This document shows, piece after piece, positions 32,238-41,173 of a stretch of 64,000 nucleotides of DNA. Every line of letters starts with the position of its first letter. Positions within the stretch are counted from its first letter, which is position 1. The notes under the pieces were generated by a model that ran no database searches, was not told the origin of the DNA, and saw only the letters and a program-made list of their open reading frames with translations. Made by a program: the position numbers and the translations under genes. This DNA comes from Rathayibacter sp. VKM Ac-2760. Lineage in GTDB: Bacteria > Actinomycetota > Actinomycetes > Actinomycetales > Microbacteriaceae. Location: contig NZ_CP047173.1 of assembly GCF_009834185.1 (NCBI RefSeq), positions 3,100,001 through 3,164,000 on the forward strand, written 5' to 3'.

Positions 32238-32822
32238 TCAGGCGGCCGGGGCCTCCTGCGCGGCGGTCTTCGACCGGCCCGGCAGCAGCAGCAGGCCGGA
32301 GACTCCGACGACGATCAGCAGGATCGCGGCGACCGTCACGAAGGACGAGAGCGCGAGCACCGGCATGATGATCGTCAGCACGCCGGCGATGACGGACGCG
32401 ATGCCCGCGGCGATCGGCAGCCAGACCGGCCCGGCCACGGTGCGGCCGCTGGTGATGCTCGAGACGCCGTCGAAGATCCAGCCGAGGCCGATGACGAGGC
32501 CGAGGATGCTCAGCGATTCGAACGGGTTGGAGAGGCAGAGGATGCCGGCGACCAGGATCAGCGCGCCGAGCAGTCCCGCGAGCCAGCGGACCCGCGCCTG
32601 CAGCCGGGTGGCGGTGAACGCGAGCAGCAGCCGGAACACGCCGACCGCGATCAGGTGGATGCCGAAGACGATCGCGACGGTGAGCAGGGTCGGCCCGGGG
32701 ATCAGCACCGCGATCACGCCGAGCGCTATGGCGATCAGCGAGACGCCGATGATCCAGCTGCGCTCGACGGCGGTGCGGGAGAGGGCCGGGGCAGGGGCAG
32801 GAGCGGGAGCGTTCTCGGGCAT
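32238..32822 (-). CDS. HdeD-like membrane protein
   Basis: The 194-residue protein has six hydrophobic helices in three pairs with the DUF308/HdeD pattern (ALGVIAVLIPGPTLLTVAIV, GALILVAGILCLSNPFESLS, GIASVIAGVLTIIMPVLALS). HdeD proteins are linked to acid resistance in enterics; the role here is unknown. The ATG at 32822 is preferred because GAAGGA precedes it at good spacing; an ATG at 32852 adds ten residues without a better site. Confidence 0.88.
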   Translation of the reverse strand: MPENAPAPAPAPALSRTAVERSWIIGVSLIAIALGVIAVLIPGPTLLTVAIVFGIHLIAVGVFRLLLAFTATRLQARVRWLAGLLGALILVAGILCLSNPFESLSILGLVIGLGWIFDGVSSITSGRTVAGPVWLPIAAGIASVIAGVLTIIMPVLALSSFVTVAAILLIVVGVSGLLLLPGRSKTAAQEAPAA

Positions 32823-32952
32823 GGGGCGTTCCTTCTCGTCGGGGGCTGACATCTCGAACGCTAGGGCACAACCGCACCGCGGCGGACGGGACACGGGAGA
32901 CGGTCGCGATCACCGCGCGCTCCCGGTACCCTCCGGCTCCGGCGCGGCGGGC

Positions 32953-33657
32953 TCAGTGCCGGCGGGCCGACCGCGTGCTGCGAGCGCCGCGGTGGCGGCG
33001 GATGCTGCGGACCACGAGCAGCAGCACGACCACGCCGATCGCGCCGTAGATGATTGCGTCGAGCACCCCCGCGTACTGGTCGACGAGCTCGTACTGGGTG
33101 CCGAGCGCCGCGCCGAGGCCGATCAGGAGGCCGTTCCACACCCCGGAGCCGAGGATCGTCAGCGCGGAGAAGAGCAGCAGGTTCATCCGCTCCGCACCTG
33201 CGGGCAGCGAGATCAGACTCCGCACGCCGGGGATGAGCCGGCCGAAGAGGACCGCCCAGGTGCCGTGCCGGCGGAACCAGCCGACGGCCTTCTCGAAGTC
33301 CTCCCGGTCGACCAGCGGCAGCTTCGAGAGCAGCCGGATCGAGCGCTCCGTGCCGATGCGGTAGCCGAGCCAGTAGAGGATCAGACCGCCGAGGTAGGCG
33401 CCGAGCGTCGCCGTGATCACGACGAGCACCAGGTTCATCCGGCCCTGCTGCGCGAGGAAGCCGGCGAGCGGCAGCACCAGCTCGCTCGGGATCGGCGGGA
33501 AGACCGTCTCGATCAGCGTCAGCAGTCCGACGCCGGCCTCGCCGAGCGCCGCGATGACGCGGGCGGCGACGCCGACGAGCCCGGAGAGCTCGTCGATGCT
33601 GTCGGTGGAGGCCGCCGTCACGGAGGCAGGGGCGAGGGCGAGGGTCGCGATCGTCAT
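32953..33657 (-). CDS. DedA-family membrane protein
   Basis: The 234-residue protein shows the family signatures IETVFPPIPSELVLPLAGFL in the first re-entrant region and GRLIPGVRSLISLPAG in the second, with the acidic Glu in the first and Arg residues in the second that are needed for DedA function. DedA proteins act as lipid scramblases or undecaprenyl-phosphate recyclers. The C-terminus is basic (RRHRGARSTRSARRH). Confidence 0.93.
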   Translation of the reverse strand: MTIATLALAPASVTAASTDSIDELSGLVGVAARVIAALGEAGVGLLTLIETVFPPIPSELVLPLAGFLAQQGRMNLVLVVITATLGAYLGGLILYWLGYRIGTERSIRLLSKLPLVDREDFEKAVGWFRRHGTWAVLFGRLIPGVRSLISLPAGAERMNLLLFSALTILGSGVWNGLLIGLGAALGTQYELVDQYAGVLDAIIYGAIGVVVLLLVVRSIRRHRGARSTRSARRH

Positions 33658-33723
33658 GACTGAGAAGGTACTCAGTCCCGCGGGCGCTCACCTGGGAGAC
33701 CGGGCTCGGCGGCGGACCCCGCG

Positions 33724-34467
33724 TCAGGGGTGGCCGGTGAGCACGACCCGGTCGGAGCCCTGCAGCCGCACCTCGACCGAGGCGATCTCGGCCAGCGGCA
33801 GCCCGGTCGAGAGGCTCGGCTCGACCGTCGAGCCGGGGGTGCTCGTCCACGAGCCGATCGCCTCGGAGTCACCCGTCGTGTCGGTCACGTACATCACGTA
33901 CGCGTAGCCGCCGGAGGCGCCGTCGTCGGACGCGGGGGCGTCGGCGGTGCCGCCGGCCGCAGCACCGCCCTCGGCCCAGCTGCAGTCCATGTCGATCCGC
34001 GTGCCCCACTGCTCCGGCACGAAGCGCACTGAGGCCTCGACCGGCACGCCGGGGGCCGCGGCGAGCGCCACCGTGTTCTCGACCACGGCCGGCGGGGTGC
34101 CGACGACGAGCGGGAGGGCGACGGCCGCGGCCGCCGAGACCCCGGCCGCGGCGAGCACGAGGCCCGCGATGCGGAAGCGGGTGCGGCGGCGGAGGGCGTC
34201 GGCCGCGCGGGCGAGGTGCGCGAGCAGGGCGGGCGGTGCGGCCTCCTCGGCGCGCTCCTGCGTGTCGAGCAGGCCGAGCGCCTCCTCCTGCGGCAGGTGG
34301 GCGAGGAGCCCGGGGAGCGCGACGAACTCGCCGAGCGCCTCGCGGCAGCCGGGGCAGGAGCGCAGGTGCTGCTCGTAGGCGCGGCGGTCGGCGGGCGACA
34401 GCGCGCCGAGGAGGTAGGCCGCGTCCCACTCGCGGAAGGCGTCGTCGCCGGGTTGATCGGTGCTCAC
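33724..34467 (-). CDS. Anti-sigma factor with zinc-binding (ZAS-like) domain
   Basis: The 247-residue protein has a cytoplasmic N-terminal domain with AYEQHLRSCPGCREALGEF, the HxxxCxxC zinc motif of anti-sigma factors. A helical linker follows, then one membrane helix near 115-140 (RIAGLVLAAAGVSAAAAVAL) and an outside domain of about 105 residues (VRFVPEQWGTRIDMDCSW). GTG at 34467 overlaps the sigma factor stop by four bases. It should sequester the ECF sigma encoded just upstream and release it after an envelope or redox signal. Confidence 0.93.
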   Translation of the reverse strand: MSTDQPGDDAFREWDAAYLLGALSPADRRAYEQHLRSCPGCREALGEFVALPGLLAHLPQEEALGLLDTQERAEEAAPPALLAHLARAADALRRRTRFRIAGLVLAAAGVSAAAAVALPLVVGTPPAVVENTVALAAAPGVPVEASVRFVPEQWGTRIDMDCSWAEGGAAAGGTADAPASDDGASGGYAYVMYVTDTTGDSEAIGSWTSTPGSTVEPSLSTGLPLAEIASVEVRLQGSDRVVLTGHP

Positions 34468-34973
34468 GGTTCGGTCACGCCTTTCTCCTGCAGGGCGAGC
34501 TTCAGCGCCCGCATGCCGTAGTGCATCCGCGACTTCACGGTGCCGGGTGCGATGCCCAGCAGCTCGGCGATCTCGGCGACCGAGCGGCCGCCGTAGTACG
34601 CGTGCACGATCACCGCGCGGTGGTCGTGGCTGAGGGTGCTCAGCGCCTCGGAGAGCAGCCAGGCGTCGAGCACCTGGTCGGTCCTGTCGCTGTGCGCGCG
34701 CTCCGGCACCTCGTCGGTGCCGAACTCGCGGGTGTGCCGGGCGCTCCGGCGATCGTCGATGACGAGGTTGCGGGCCACGGTGTAGAGCCAGGAGCGGGCG
34801 GCCGCCTCGCCCTGCGCCAGGATCTCCGGGTGCTTCCAGGCGCGCAGCAGCGCCTCCTGCACCACGTCCTCCGCCATCTGGCGGTCGCCCGTGAGCCGGA
34901 GGACGAACCGCCACAGCGCCGCCGAGTGCTCGTCGTGCAGGGCACGCAGCATCTCGGCCTGATCCTCGGACAT
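34464..34973 (-). CDS. ECF RNA polymerase sigma factor
   Basis: The 169-residue protein has region 2 (LWRFVLRLTGDRQMAEDVVQ, ARSWLYTVARNLVIDDRR) and region 4 (LSHDHRAVIVHAYYGGRSVA, GIAPGTVKSRMHYGMRAL). ATG at 34973 is chosen because a very purine-rich GGAGG stretch lies just upstream; a TTG at 34994 would extend it by seven residues. It forms a coupled pair with the anti-sigma gene. Target promoters cannot be read from this window. Confidence 0.94.
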   Translation of the reverse strand: MSEDQAEMLRALHDEHSAALWRFVLRLTGDRQMAEDVVQEALLRAWKHPEILAQGEAAARSWLYTVARNLVIDDRRSARHTREFGTDEVPERAHSDRTDQVLDAWLLSEALSTLSHDHRAVIVHAYYGGRSVAEIAELLGIAPGTVKSRMHYGMRALKLALQEKGVTEP

Positions 34974-35067
34974 CTCCACCTCTCCCTCCTCCAACGTACG
35001 GGGCCGCCCGGCGGTTCATCTCGGGCGCCGGTTCGCGCCGGGCGCCGCACTCTGGTACTCCGGAGCG

Positions 35068-36264
35068 GTGACCTTCCCCGATGCCGCCGACGCCGCCCGC
35101 GTCCGCACCTTCCTCCGCGACAACCGCGCGCGCATCCTCGAGGACGTCCGCCACCTCGTGATGATCGAGAGCACGAGCGACTCGCTCGACGCGCTCGGCG
35201 AGCTGCACGCGTTCCTCGTGCACTGGGTCGGCGAGCGCCTCGGTCACGCGGCCGAGGTCGAGCACCAGCGCGAGCAGGACTGCCCGAACGCGTCGAGCTG
35301 GACCTTCCCGGGCAGTGCGCCCGGCCGCGGGCCGCGCGGCTCCCGGCCGTTCGTGGCGCTGCTCGGCCACTACGACACGGTCTGGCCGCTCGGCACCACC
35401 CGCTCCTGGCCGTTCGCGGTCGACGGCGACCGGCTCAGCGGACCGGGCAGCTACGACATGAAGGTCGGGCTCGTGCAGATGGTCTGGCTGGTGCTGGCAC
35501 TGCGGCACTCGCGGCTGGCGCACCCGGCGCTCCGGCTGGTGATGAACGGCGACGAGGAGGTGGGCAGCCTCACCTCGCGCGGCTTCCTCGAGCACCAGAG
35601 CCGGGGCGCGGAGGCGGCGCTCGTCTTCGAGGGCGCGATCGGCACCGCGGTGAAGACGGCGCGCAAGGGCATCGGGAACTTCGTCGTCGACGTCCTCGGC
35701 GTCGAGGCGCACGCCGGCGTGGAGCCCGAGAAGGGCGCGAGCGCGGTGCACGAGCTCGGTGCGCTGATCCCGCGCGTGCTCGCGATCGCGCGGCCGGAGG
35801 CGGGCACGAGCGTCAACATCGGCGTCGTCCGGGGCGGCAGCCGGGTGAACGTGACGACGGCGAAGGTGCGGCTCGAGCTCGAGGTGCGGATCCGCGGCGC
35901 GGCCGAGGCGGCCAGGGTCGAGGCGGAGCTGAACGCGCTCGAGTCGCCGGACCCGCGGATCCGGATCGAGGTGCGCGGCTCGTGGCAGCGGCCGGTGTTC
36001 GAGCGGACCGCCGCCGTCGGTGCGCTCTACCGGCGCGCGGAGCGGATCGCCAAGACGATGGACCTGCCGCTGACGGAGACGGCGGTGGGCGGCGCGAGCG
36101 ACGGGAACCTGATCGCCGCGCTCGGCATCCCGGTGCTCGACGGCCTCGGCGCGCCGGGCGAGGGCGCGCACGCCCGGCACGAATCCGTCAGCATCGAGGG
36201 GGTGCTCGAGCGGACGACGCTCGCCGCACTGCTGGTGGCGAGCTTCGCCGCGGAAGGAGACTGA
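35068..36264 (+). CDS. M20-family metallopeptidase (carboxypeptidase G2-like)
   Basis: The 398-residue cytoplasmic enzyme would hydrolyse a small peptide or N-acyl amino acid with two zinc ions. Metal ligands are in ALLGHYDTVWPLG (His), GPGSYDMKVGL (bridging Asp), and MNGDEEVGS (Glu pair, base and ligand). ALVFEGAIG carries a further acidic position and GEGAHARHESV the C-terminal His. The dimerisation domain is around GVEAHAGVEPEKGASAV. GTG start. The SRPBCC gene starts 1 base after its stop codon. Confidence 0.92.
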   Translation: MTFPDAADAARVRTFLRDNRARILEDVRHLVMIESTSDSLDALGELHAFLVHWVGERLGHAAEVEHQREQDCPNASSWTFPGSAPGRGPRGSRPFVALLGHYDTVWPLGTTRSWPFAVDGDRLSGPGSYDMKVGLVQMVWLVLALRHSRLAHPALRLVMNGDEEVGSLTSRGFLEHQSRGAEAALVFEGAIGTAVKTARKGIGNFVVDVLGVEAHAGVEPEKGASAVHELGALIPRVLAIARPEAGTSVNIGVVRGGSRVNVTTAKVRLELEVRIRGAAEAARVEAELNALESPDPRIRIEVRGSWQRPVFERTAAVGALYRRAERIAKTMDLPLTETAVGGASDGNLIAALGIPVLDGLGAPGEGAHARHESVSIEGVLERTTLAALLVASFAAEGD

Positions 36265-36265
36265 G

Positions 36266-36676
36266 ATGGTCCTGTACGAGTCGCGCCCGGTCGGCATCGT
36301 GATCGACGCGCCCGCCGACGAGGTGTACTCCTTCGTCGTCGACCCCTCGAACCTGCCGCTCTGGGCGGCCGGGCTCGCGCGGGCGAGCGTCGAGGAGGTG
36401 GACGGGCACTGGTTCGCCGACTCGCCGATGGGACGGGTCGAGGTCGTCTTCGCGCCGCGGAACTCGTACGGCGTCGCCGATCACCGGGTGATCACGGAGG
36501 GCGGGCGGGTCTTCGACAACCCGCTGCGGATCCTCGCGAACGGGGACGGTGCGGAGGTCGCCTTCACCGTCCGCCGGTACGACGGGATGACGCCTGAGCA
36601 GTGGGACGAGGACTGCGACCGGGTCGCGGCGGATCTCGAGACGCTGCGCGGGCTGCTGGAGCGCGCCGAGGGCTGA
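36266..36676 (+). CDS. SRPBCC/polyketide cyclase-like protein
   Basis: The 136-residue protein begins with the SRPBCC pattern VGIVIDAPADEVYSFVVDPS, followed by strands around WFADSPMGRVEVVFAPRN and a C-terminal long helix (CDRVAADLETLRGLLERA). This START-like fold binds hydrophobic ligands; no catalytic residues are assigned. It follows the M20 peptidase gene in the same operon with essentially no gap, but the functional link is unclear. Confidence 0.82.
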   Translation: MVLYESRPVGIVIDAPADEVYSFVVDPSNLPLWAAGLARASVEEVDGHWFADSPMGRVEVVFAPRNSYGVADHRVITEGGRVFDNPLRILANGDGAEVAFTVRRYDGMTPEQWDEDCDRVAADLETLRGLLERAEG

Positions 36677-36808
36677 CGCTCCTCCCCGGAAGGCCCGAGT
36701 CCGCTCTTCTCCACCGGTCTCGGGCTCCGCCGCGGGCGGGCGCCGATCCTGCACTACATTCGACAGGATCCGGTGCACCGCCGGGCCTGCGCGAGAACGA
36801 GGGCTGCG

Positions 36809-38257
36809 ATGACCACTCCCGATCCCACGACCGTCCGGCCCGCCGGCGGCATCGAGCTCAACGGTCTCGACACCATCTCGGAGTCGGAGCGGCACGGCCG
36901 CCCGCGCGACCTGTTCTGGCCGTGGTTCGCGGCCAACGTTTCCGTGCTGGGGCTCAGCTACGGCTCGTTCCTGCTCGGCTTCGGCCTCTCCTTCTGGCAG
37001 GCGACGGCGGTCGCCGTGATCGGCATCGTCGTCTCCTTCCTCCTCTGCGGCTTCGTCGCGGTCGCGGGCAAGCGCGGCTCCGCCCCGACGATGGTGCTCA
37101 GCCGCGCCTCCTTCGGGGTCGACGGCAATCGGCTGATCGCGGTGATCTCCTGGCTGCTCACCGTCGGCTGGGAGACGGTGCTCGCCTCGCTGGCCGTGCT
37201 CGCGACGGCCACCGTCTTCGAGGAGTTCGGCTGGGACGGCGGGGTGCTGACCAAGGTCGTCGCGCTGATCGTCGTCGCGGCGCTGATCGTGATCGCGGGG
37301 ATCGCCGGCTTCCGGCTGATCATGCGGCTCCAGCTGGCGATCACGATCGCCACGGCGGTGCTGACGGTGGTCTACGTGGTGCTCGTGCTCGACCGCATCG
37401 ACCTCGCCGCCGTCGGCAGCCTGCCGTCCGGCTCGGCCGGGGCCGTGATCGGCGGACTCGTCTTCATGATGACCGGGTTCGGCCTGGGCTGGGTCAACGC
37501 CGCGGCCGATTACTCGCGCTACCTGCCGCGCACCGCCGGCACCGCGGGCGTGATCGGCTGGACCACGATCGGCGGCGCGGTGGCGCCCGTCGTGCTCGTG
37601 GTCGTCGGGCTGCTCCTCGCCGCCTCCTCGCAGGAGCTCTCCGACGCGATCGCGCTCGACCCGATCGGCGCGCTCGCGAGCATCCTGCCCACCTGGTTCC
37701 TCCTCCCCTTCATCGTCGTCGCCCTGCTCGGGCTGATCGGCGGCGCCGTGATGGACATCTACTCCTCCGGTCTCGCGCTGCTCAGCACCGGCCTCAAGGT
37801 CTCGCGGCCGGTCGCCGCCGGGATCGACGGGGTGCTGATGGTGCTCGGCGCGATCTACGTCGTCTTCATCGCGGGCGACTTCCTCGGCCCGTTCCAGGGC
37901 TTCCTCATCACGCTCGGCGTGCCGATCGCGGGCTGGCTCGGCGTCTTCCTCGCCGACCTGCTCCTCCGGCGCCGCGACTACGACCAGGAGGCGCTCTACA
38001 CCTCGCGCGGCCGCTACGGCAGCGTCTCGATCGTGCCGGTGCTCCTCGTCGTCGTCGGCACCGTGGCCGGCTGGGGTCTCGTCGTCAACACCTCCCCCGG
38101 CTTCGAGTGGGAGGGCTACCTGCTCGGCCCGATCGGCGGCCGCGAGGGCGCCTGGGCGTACGCGAACCTCGGCGTGCTCCTCGCCCTCGTGATCGGCTTC
38201 CTCGGCACCCTCCTGCTCTCCCGCTCCGCGGTGCGCCGCCAGGAGGCGGACGCGTGA
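36809..38257 (+). CDS. NCS1-family cytosine/purine/allantoin permease
   Basis: The 482-residue transporter has 12 hydrophobic helices. NCS1 marks include LFWPWFAANVSVLGLSYGSF near residue 40, SRASFGVDGNRL, FGLGWVNAAADYSRYLP and GGAVMDIYSSGLALLSTGLK. It would import a nucleobase, hydantoin or related compound with sodium or protons. Codons end in GTGA shared with the cysteine hydrolase gene, so the two are coupled and the hydrolase may act on the imported compound or its breakdown product. A -10-like TACATT is at 36755-36760. Confidence 0.92.
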   Translation: MTTPDPTTVRPAGGIELNGLDTISESERHGRPRDLFWPWFAANVSVLGLSYGSFLLGFGLSFWQATAVAVIGIVVSFLLCGFVAVAGKRGSAPTMVLSRASFGVDGNRLIAVISWLLTVGWETVLASLAVLATATVFEEFGWDGGVLTKVVALIVVAALIVIAGIAGFRLIMRLQLAITIATAVLTVVYVVLVLDRIDLAAVGSLPSGSAGAVIGGLVFMMTGFGLGWVNAAADYSRYLPRTAGTAGVIGWTTIGGAVAPVVLVVVGLLLAASSQELSDAIALDPIGALASILPTWFLLPFIVVALLGLIGGAVMDIYSSGLALLSTGLKVSRPVAAGIDGVLMVLGAIYVVFIAGDFLGPFQGFLITLGVPIAGWLGVFLADLLLRRRDYDQEALYTSRGRYGSVSIVPVLLVVVGTVAGWGLVVNTSPGFEWEGYLLGPIGGREGAWAYANLGVLLALVIGFLGTLLLSRSAVRRQEADA

Positions 38258-38799
38258 GCCTGCTCGTCGCGATCGACCTGCAGCACGTCTTCGCCGACGC
38301 CTCCTCGCCCTGGGGCTCGAGCGGGTTCGCGCGGGCCGCGGAGGGGACCGCGCGGCTGGTCCCGCACTTCGGCGACCGGGTGGTCACCACCCGCTTCGTC
38401 GCCCCCGCCGTGCCTCGCGGCGCCTGGGTGCCCTACTACCGGGAGTGGCCGTTCGCGCTCGTGCCCGACGAGGATCCGCTCTACGCGCTCGTCGACGGCT
38501 TCGAGGGGCACCGGACCCTCACCGCGCCGACCTTCGGCAAGTGGGGCGCCGAGCTGGAGGTGCTGCTCGACGAGTCCCGCTCGCTCGTGCTCACCGGCGT
38601 CTCCACCGACTGCTGCGTGCTGTCGACGGCGCTCGCCGCGGCCGACGCGGGCGTGCAGGTGCGGGTCGTGACCGATGCCTGCGCCGGTGCCACACCCGCC
38701 GACCACGCCCGCGCGCTCGACGCGATGGCCCTCTACGCTCCGCTGATCGTGCTGACGACGGTCGACGAGGTGCTCGCCGGTCTCGGCGAGGCCGGCTGA
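38254..38799 (+). CDS. Cysteine hydrolase, isochorismatase-like
   Basis: The 181-residue enzyme has the Asp-Lys-Cys triad of the family: Asp in LLVAIDLQHVF, Lys in APTFGKWGAEL, and Cys in VSTDCCVLSTALAAADAG. Members split amides such as nicotinamide, N-carbamoyl compounds or ureidoacrylate. Coupling to the NCS1 permease gene points to an amide or carbamoyl product of nucleobase or hydantoin breakdown, but that is inference. GTG start overlaps the permease stop. Confidence 0.9.
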   Translation: MSLLVAIDLQHVFADASSPWGSSGFARAAEGTARLVPHFGDRVVTTRFVAPAVPRGAWVPYYREWPFALVPDEDPLYALVDGFEGHRTLTAPTFGKWGAELEVLLDESRSLVLTGVSTDCCVLSTALAAADAGVQVRVVTDACAGATPADHARALDAMALYAPLIVLTTVDEVLAGLGEAG

Positions 38800-38851
38800 G
38801 GGCTGGCGCGACGGCTCGCGGCGAGGGTGCGCGGACGGGCATGATGGCGGG

Positions 38852-39763
38852 ATGTCCAGCACCGACGGCCGCGACAGCGCGGCTCCCCGCCTCCTCGTCA
38901 TCGGCGAGGCCCTGATCGACATCGTCGAGCGCGACGGCGCGAGCACCGAGCACGTCGGAGGCTCGCCCGCGAACGTCGCGCTCACCCTCGCCCGCCTCGG
39001 CCGCGACGCGACGCTCGTCACCGACATCGCCGACGACGACCGCGGCCGCCGCATCGCCGCGCACCTCGGCGACTCCGGCGTGACCGTGCTGCACGGCGAC
39101 GCCGAGCGCACCTCGACCGCCCGGGCCCGCCTGCAGGCGGACGGCTCGGCCGAGTACGAGTTCGATCTCTCCTGGAACCCGCCGGCCGCCGACCCCGCCG
39201 GCTCGACGCACGTGCACACCGGCTCCATCGCCGTCTACCTCGAGCCGGGCGGCTCCGCGATCGTCGAGCTGCTGGAGGCGCTGCCGGCCGGCATCACCGC
39301 GAGCGTCGACGCGAACATCCGCCCCGCCCTCGTCGGCGAGCACAACGACGCGCTGGCCCGCTTCGAGCGCGTCGCCGCGGCCTGCGAGATCGTCAAGCTC
39401 AGCGACGAGGACGCGGAGTGGCTCTACCCGACGATGCAGCTCGACGAGGTGCTGACCCGGCTGCTCGGGCTCGGCGCGCAGCTCGCGGTCGTCACCCGCG
39501 GCGGCGACGGCCTGCTGCTCGCGTCGTCCGTCGCCCGCGCGACCGTGCCCGCCGCCCGGATCGTCGTCGCCGACACCATCGGCGCCGGCGACTCCGCGAT
39601 GGGCGCGATCCTCGACGAGGCGCTCCGCCAGGGCCTCGGCGCCCCGAACGGGCTGCTCCTCGACGAGCCCGCGCTGCACGCGATCGGCCACTGGGCAGCC
39701 CGCGTCGCCGGCATCACCACCTCCCGCTCCGGCGCGAACCCGCCGACCCGCGCGGAGCTGTAG
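38852..39763 (+). CDS. PfkB-family carbohydrate kinase (fructokinase-like)
   Basis: The 303-residue sugar kinase has the N-terminal VIGEALIDIVERDG, then HVGGSPANVALTLARLGRDA (sugar-binding GG), a mid-domain SVDANIRPALVGEHN and the C-terminal signature DTIGAGDSAMGAILDEAL, whose Asp is the catalytic base. Fructose or another ketose is the likely substrate by similarity in size and motifs. It ends just before the hairpin repeat array at 39.8 kb. Confidence 0.92.
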   Translation: MSSTDGRDSAAPRLLVIGEALIDIVERDGASTEHVGGSPANVALTLARLGRDATLVTDIADDDRGRRIAAHLGDSGVTVLHGDAERTSTARARLQADGSAEYEFDLSWNPPAADPAGSTHVHTGSIAVYLEPGGSAIVELLEALPAGITASVDANIRPALVGEHNDALARFERVAAACEIVKLSDEDAEWLYPTMQLDEVLTRLLGLGAQLAVVTRGGDGLLLASSVARATVPAARIVVADTIGAGDSAMGAILDEALRQGLGAPNGLLLDEPALHAIGHWAARVAGITTSRSGANPPTRAEL

Positions 39764-39795
39764 CTCGGAGGTCGGGCTGCTCGGGGGCGCCTGCA

Positions 39796-40010
39796 TGCTG
39801 GTCGAGCAGCCGTCGCAGGCGGCGTATCGAGACCCACCTCGGCCGAACACGGGGATCTCGATACGCCGCGCTCCGCGGGCTACTCGACCAGCAAGAACGG
39901 CGCGCCAACTCCATGCTGGTCGAGTAGCCGCCGCAGGCGGCGTATCGAGACCCGACCAGTCCGAACACGGGATCTCGATACGCCCGCTCCGCGGGCTACT
40001 CGATCAACAA
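39796..40010. repeat. Hairpin-repeat array: two inverted-pair modules in tandem
   Basis: Units at 39796-39834, 39853-39893 (inverted), 39914-39953 and 39970-40010 (inverted) form two modules with a start-to-start distance of about 118 bases. Both spacers contain CCGAACACGGG(G)ATCTCG, absent from the arrays at other loci, so the module was copied locally. The 405-bp gap between the kinase gene and the DUF218 gene holds no other feature that I can see; its last 150 bases have no recognisable signal. Confidence 0.85.
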
Positions 40011-40168
40011 GGACGGGGGGCCCGCGGAGCGCGACGAGGCGGCCCGCAGGGCGCGCCTCCGCCTCGGCGGGCGGCGCGGGTGCGGGAGGCTCGACGGGCA
40101 GCCGCGACGGCCGCGGCCGCTGAGCGGGTGGGTCCGGCGCGGGACGACCCGACGGAAGGTCCCTCCTC

Positions 40169-41083
40169 GTGCTCCTCCTGGACTCCTTCACCGGCCCGCG
40201 CGAGGCGGCGGCCGTGAGCGCCTCCGCCTCGGCCGTCTACGGCCGGCGTCCGGCAGAGGCCGACCGCCTGCTCGAGCGGGAGCTGCTGCTCGACCCGCTC
40301 AACACGACGCTGCGCTCCGCGCACGCGTCCGCCGCACTGTTCGCAGGCGATACCGCTGAGGCGGTGCGGCGCTGGGAGGTCGTGCTCCGCGTCGACCCGC
40401 TCAGCGCGCAGGCGCTGGTCTCCTCCGCGTATCTCGGCGACGCGGCACCGGGCGACGGCGACCGGCGCTGGCAGCGGCTGCGCGAGCGGCTGCCGGAGCT
40501 GCACGAGCACTGGACGCGGCACCGCGGAGACCCGCTCCGCGCCTCAGGGGACGCGCCGGAGTGGGACGGCCGGGGCGCGCTGGTCGTCCTCGGGGCCGGG
40601 CTCGCGCCCGACGGGTCGCCGCGACCGCTGCTGCGCGCACGGGTCGACGCCGCCCTCCGGCTCGACGCGGCGACTCCCGCGGATCGCATCATCGTGACGG
40701 GCGGGAACGCGCAGGCCGGTCGGACCGAGGCCGACGTGATGCGGGCCCTGCTCGTCGACGGCGGCGTGGACCCGGCCAGGATCACGATCGACGGGCGCTC
40801 GACCGACACGATCGAGAACGCGTTCGCGGTCATCGGCCTCGCCGCCGAGGCGGGGATCGGCCGGCTCCATGTGGTCACGAGCCCGTTCCACGTCCCCCGC
40901 GCCCGAGCGGTCTTCGACACGGTCGACGAGGTGCGGGGCAGCATCGGCTCGGGTGCCCGGTCGTCGATCAGCTGGGCGATGATCGGACCGCCGGTCGAGG
41001 CCGTCGAGGCCGAGGAGACGCGGACGCGGCGCGACGTCCTCCGCGCGCACGGGTTCTGGGCGTTCCCCGGCTACGAGCGCTGA
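40169..41083 (+). CDS. YdcF/SanA-like DUF218 protein
   Basis: The 304-residue product has a helical N-terminal region of about 120 residues (with LLDPLNTTLRSAHASAALF, repeat-like and resembling TPR packing). A DUF218 domain follows: ALVVLGAGLAPDGSPRPLLR, then IIVTGGNAQAGRTEADVM, ITIDGRSTDTIENA and VVTSPFHVPRARAVF. DUF218 proteins act in envelope biogenesis or bind SAM-like ligands; the role is open. No signal peptide or membrane helix is seen, unlike most SanA proteins. GTG start. Confidence 0.82.
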   Translation: MLLLDSFTGPREAAAVSASASAVYGRRPAEADRLLERELLLDPLNTTLRSAHASAALFAGDTAEAVRRWEVVLRVDPLSAQALVSSAYLGDAAPGDGDRRWQRLRERLPELHEHWTRHRGDPLRASGDAPEWDGRGALVVLGAGLAPDGSPRPLLRARVDAALRLDAATPADRIIVTGGNAQAGRTEADVMRALLVDGGVDPARITIDGRSTDTIENAFAVIGLAAEAGIGRLHVVTSPFHVPRARAVFDTVDEVRGSIGSGARSSISWAMIGPPVEAVEAEETRTRRDVLRAHGFWAFPGYER

Positions 41084-41173
41084 CGCCGTCGATCGGCCGC
41101 GCCGTTGCGGGTGGGCGCGGACGGGTCGATACTGGGCGCGCCCTGACAGATCGCTTCGACAGGAAGGCACCCC

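Noticed and set aside
39796..40010. Possible CRISPR array
   Set aside because: Units alternate in orientation, are imperfect, occur at several loci as hairpin pairs and have duplicated spacers. No cas gene is near. A true CRISPR has direct repeats and unique spacers.
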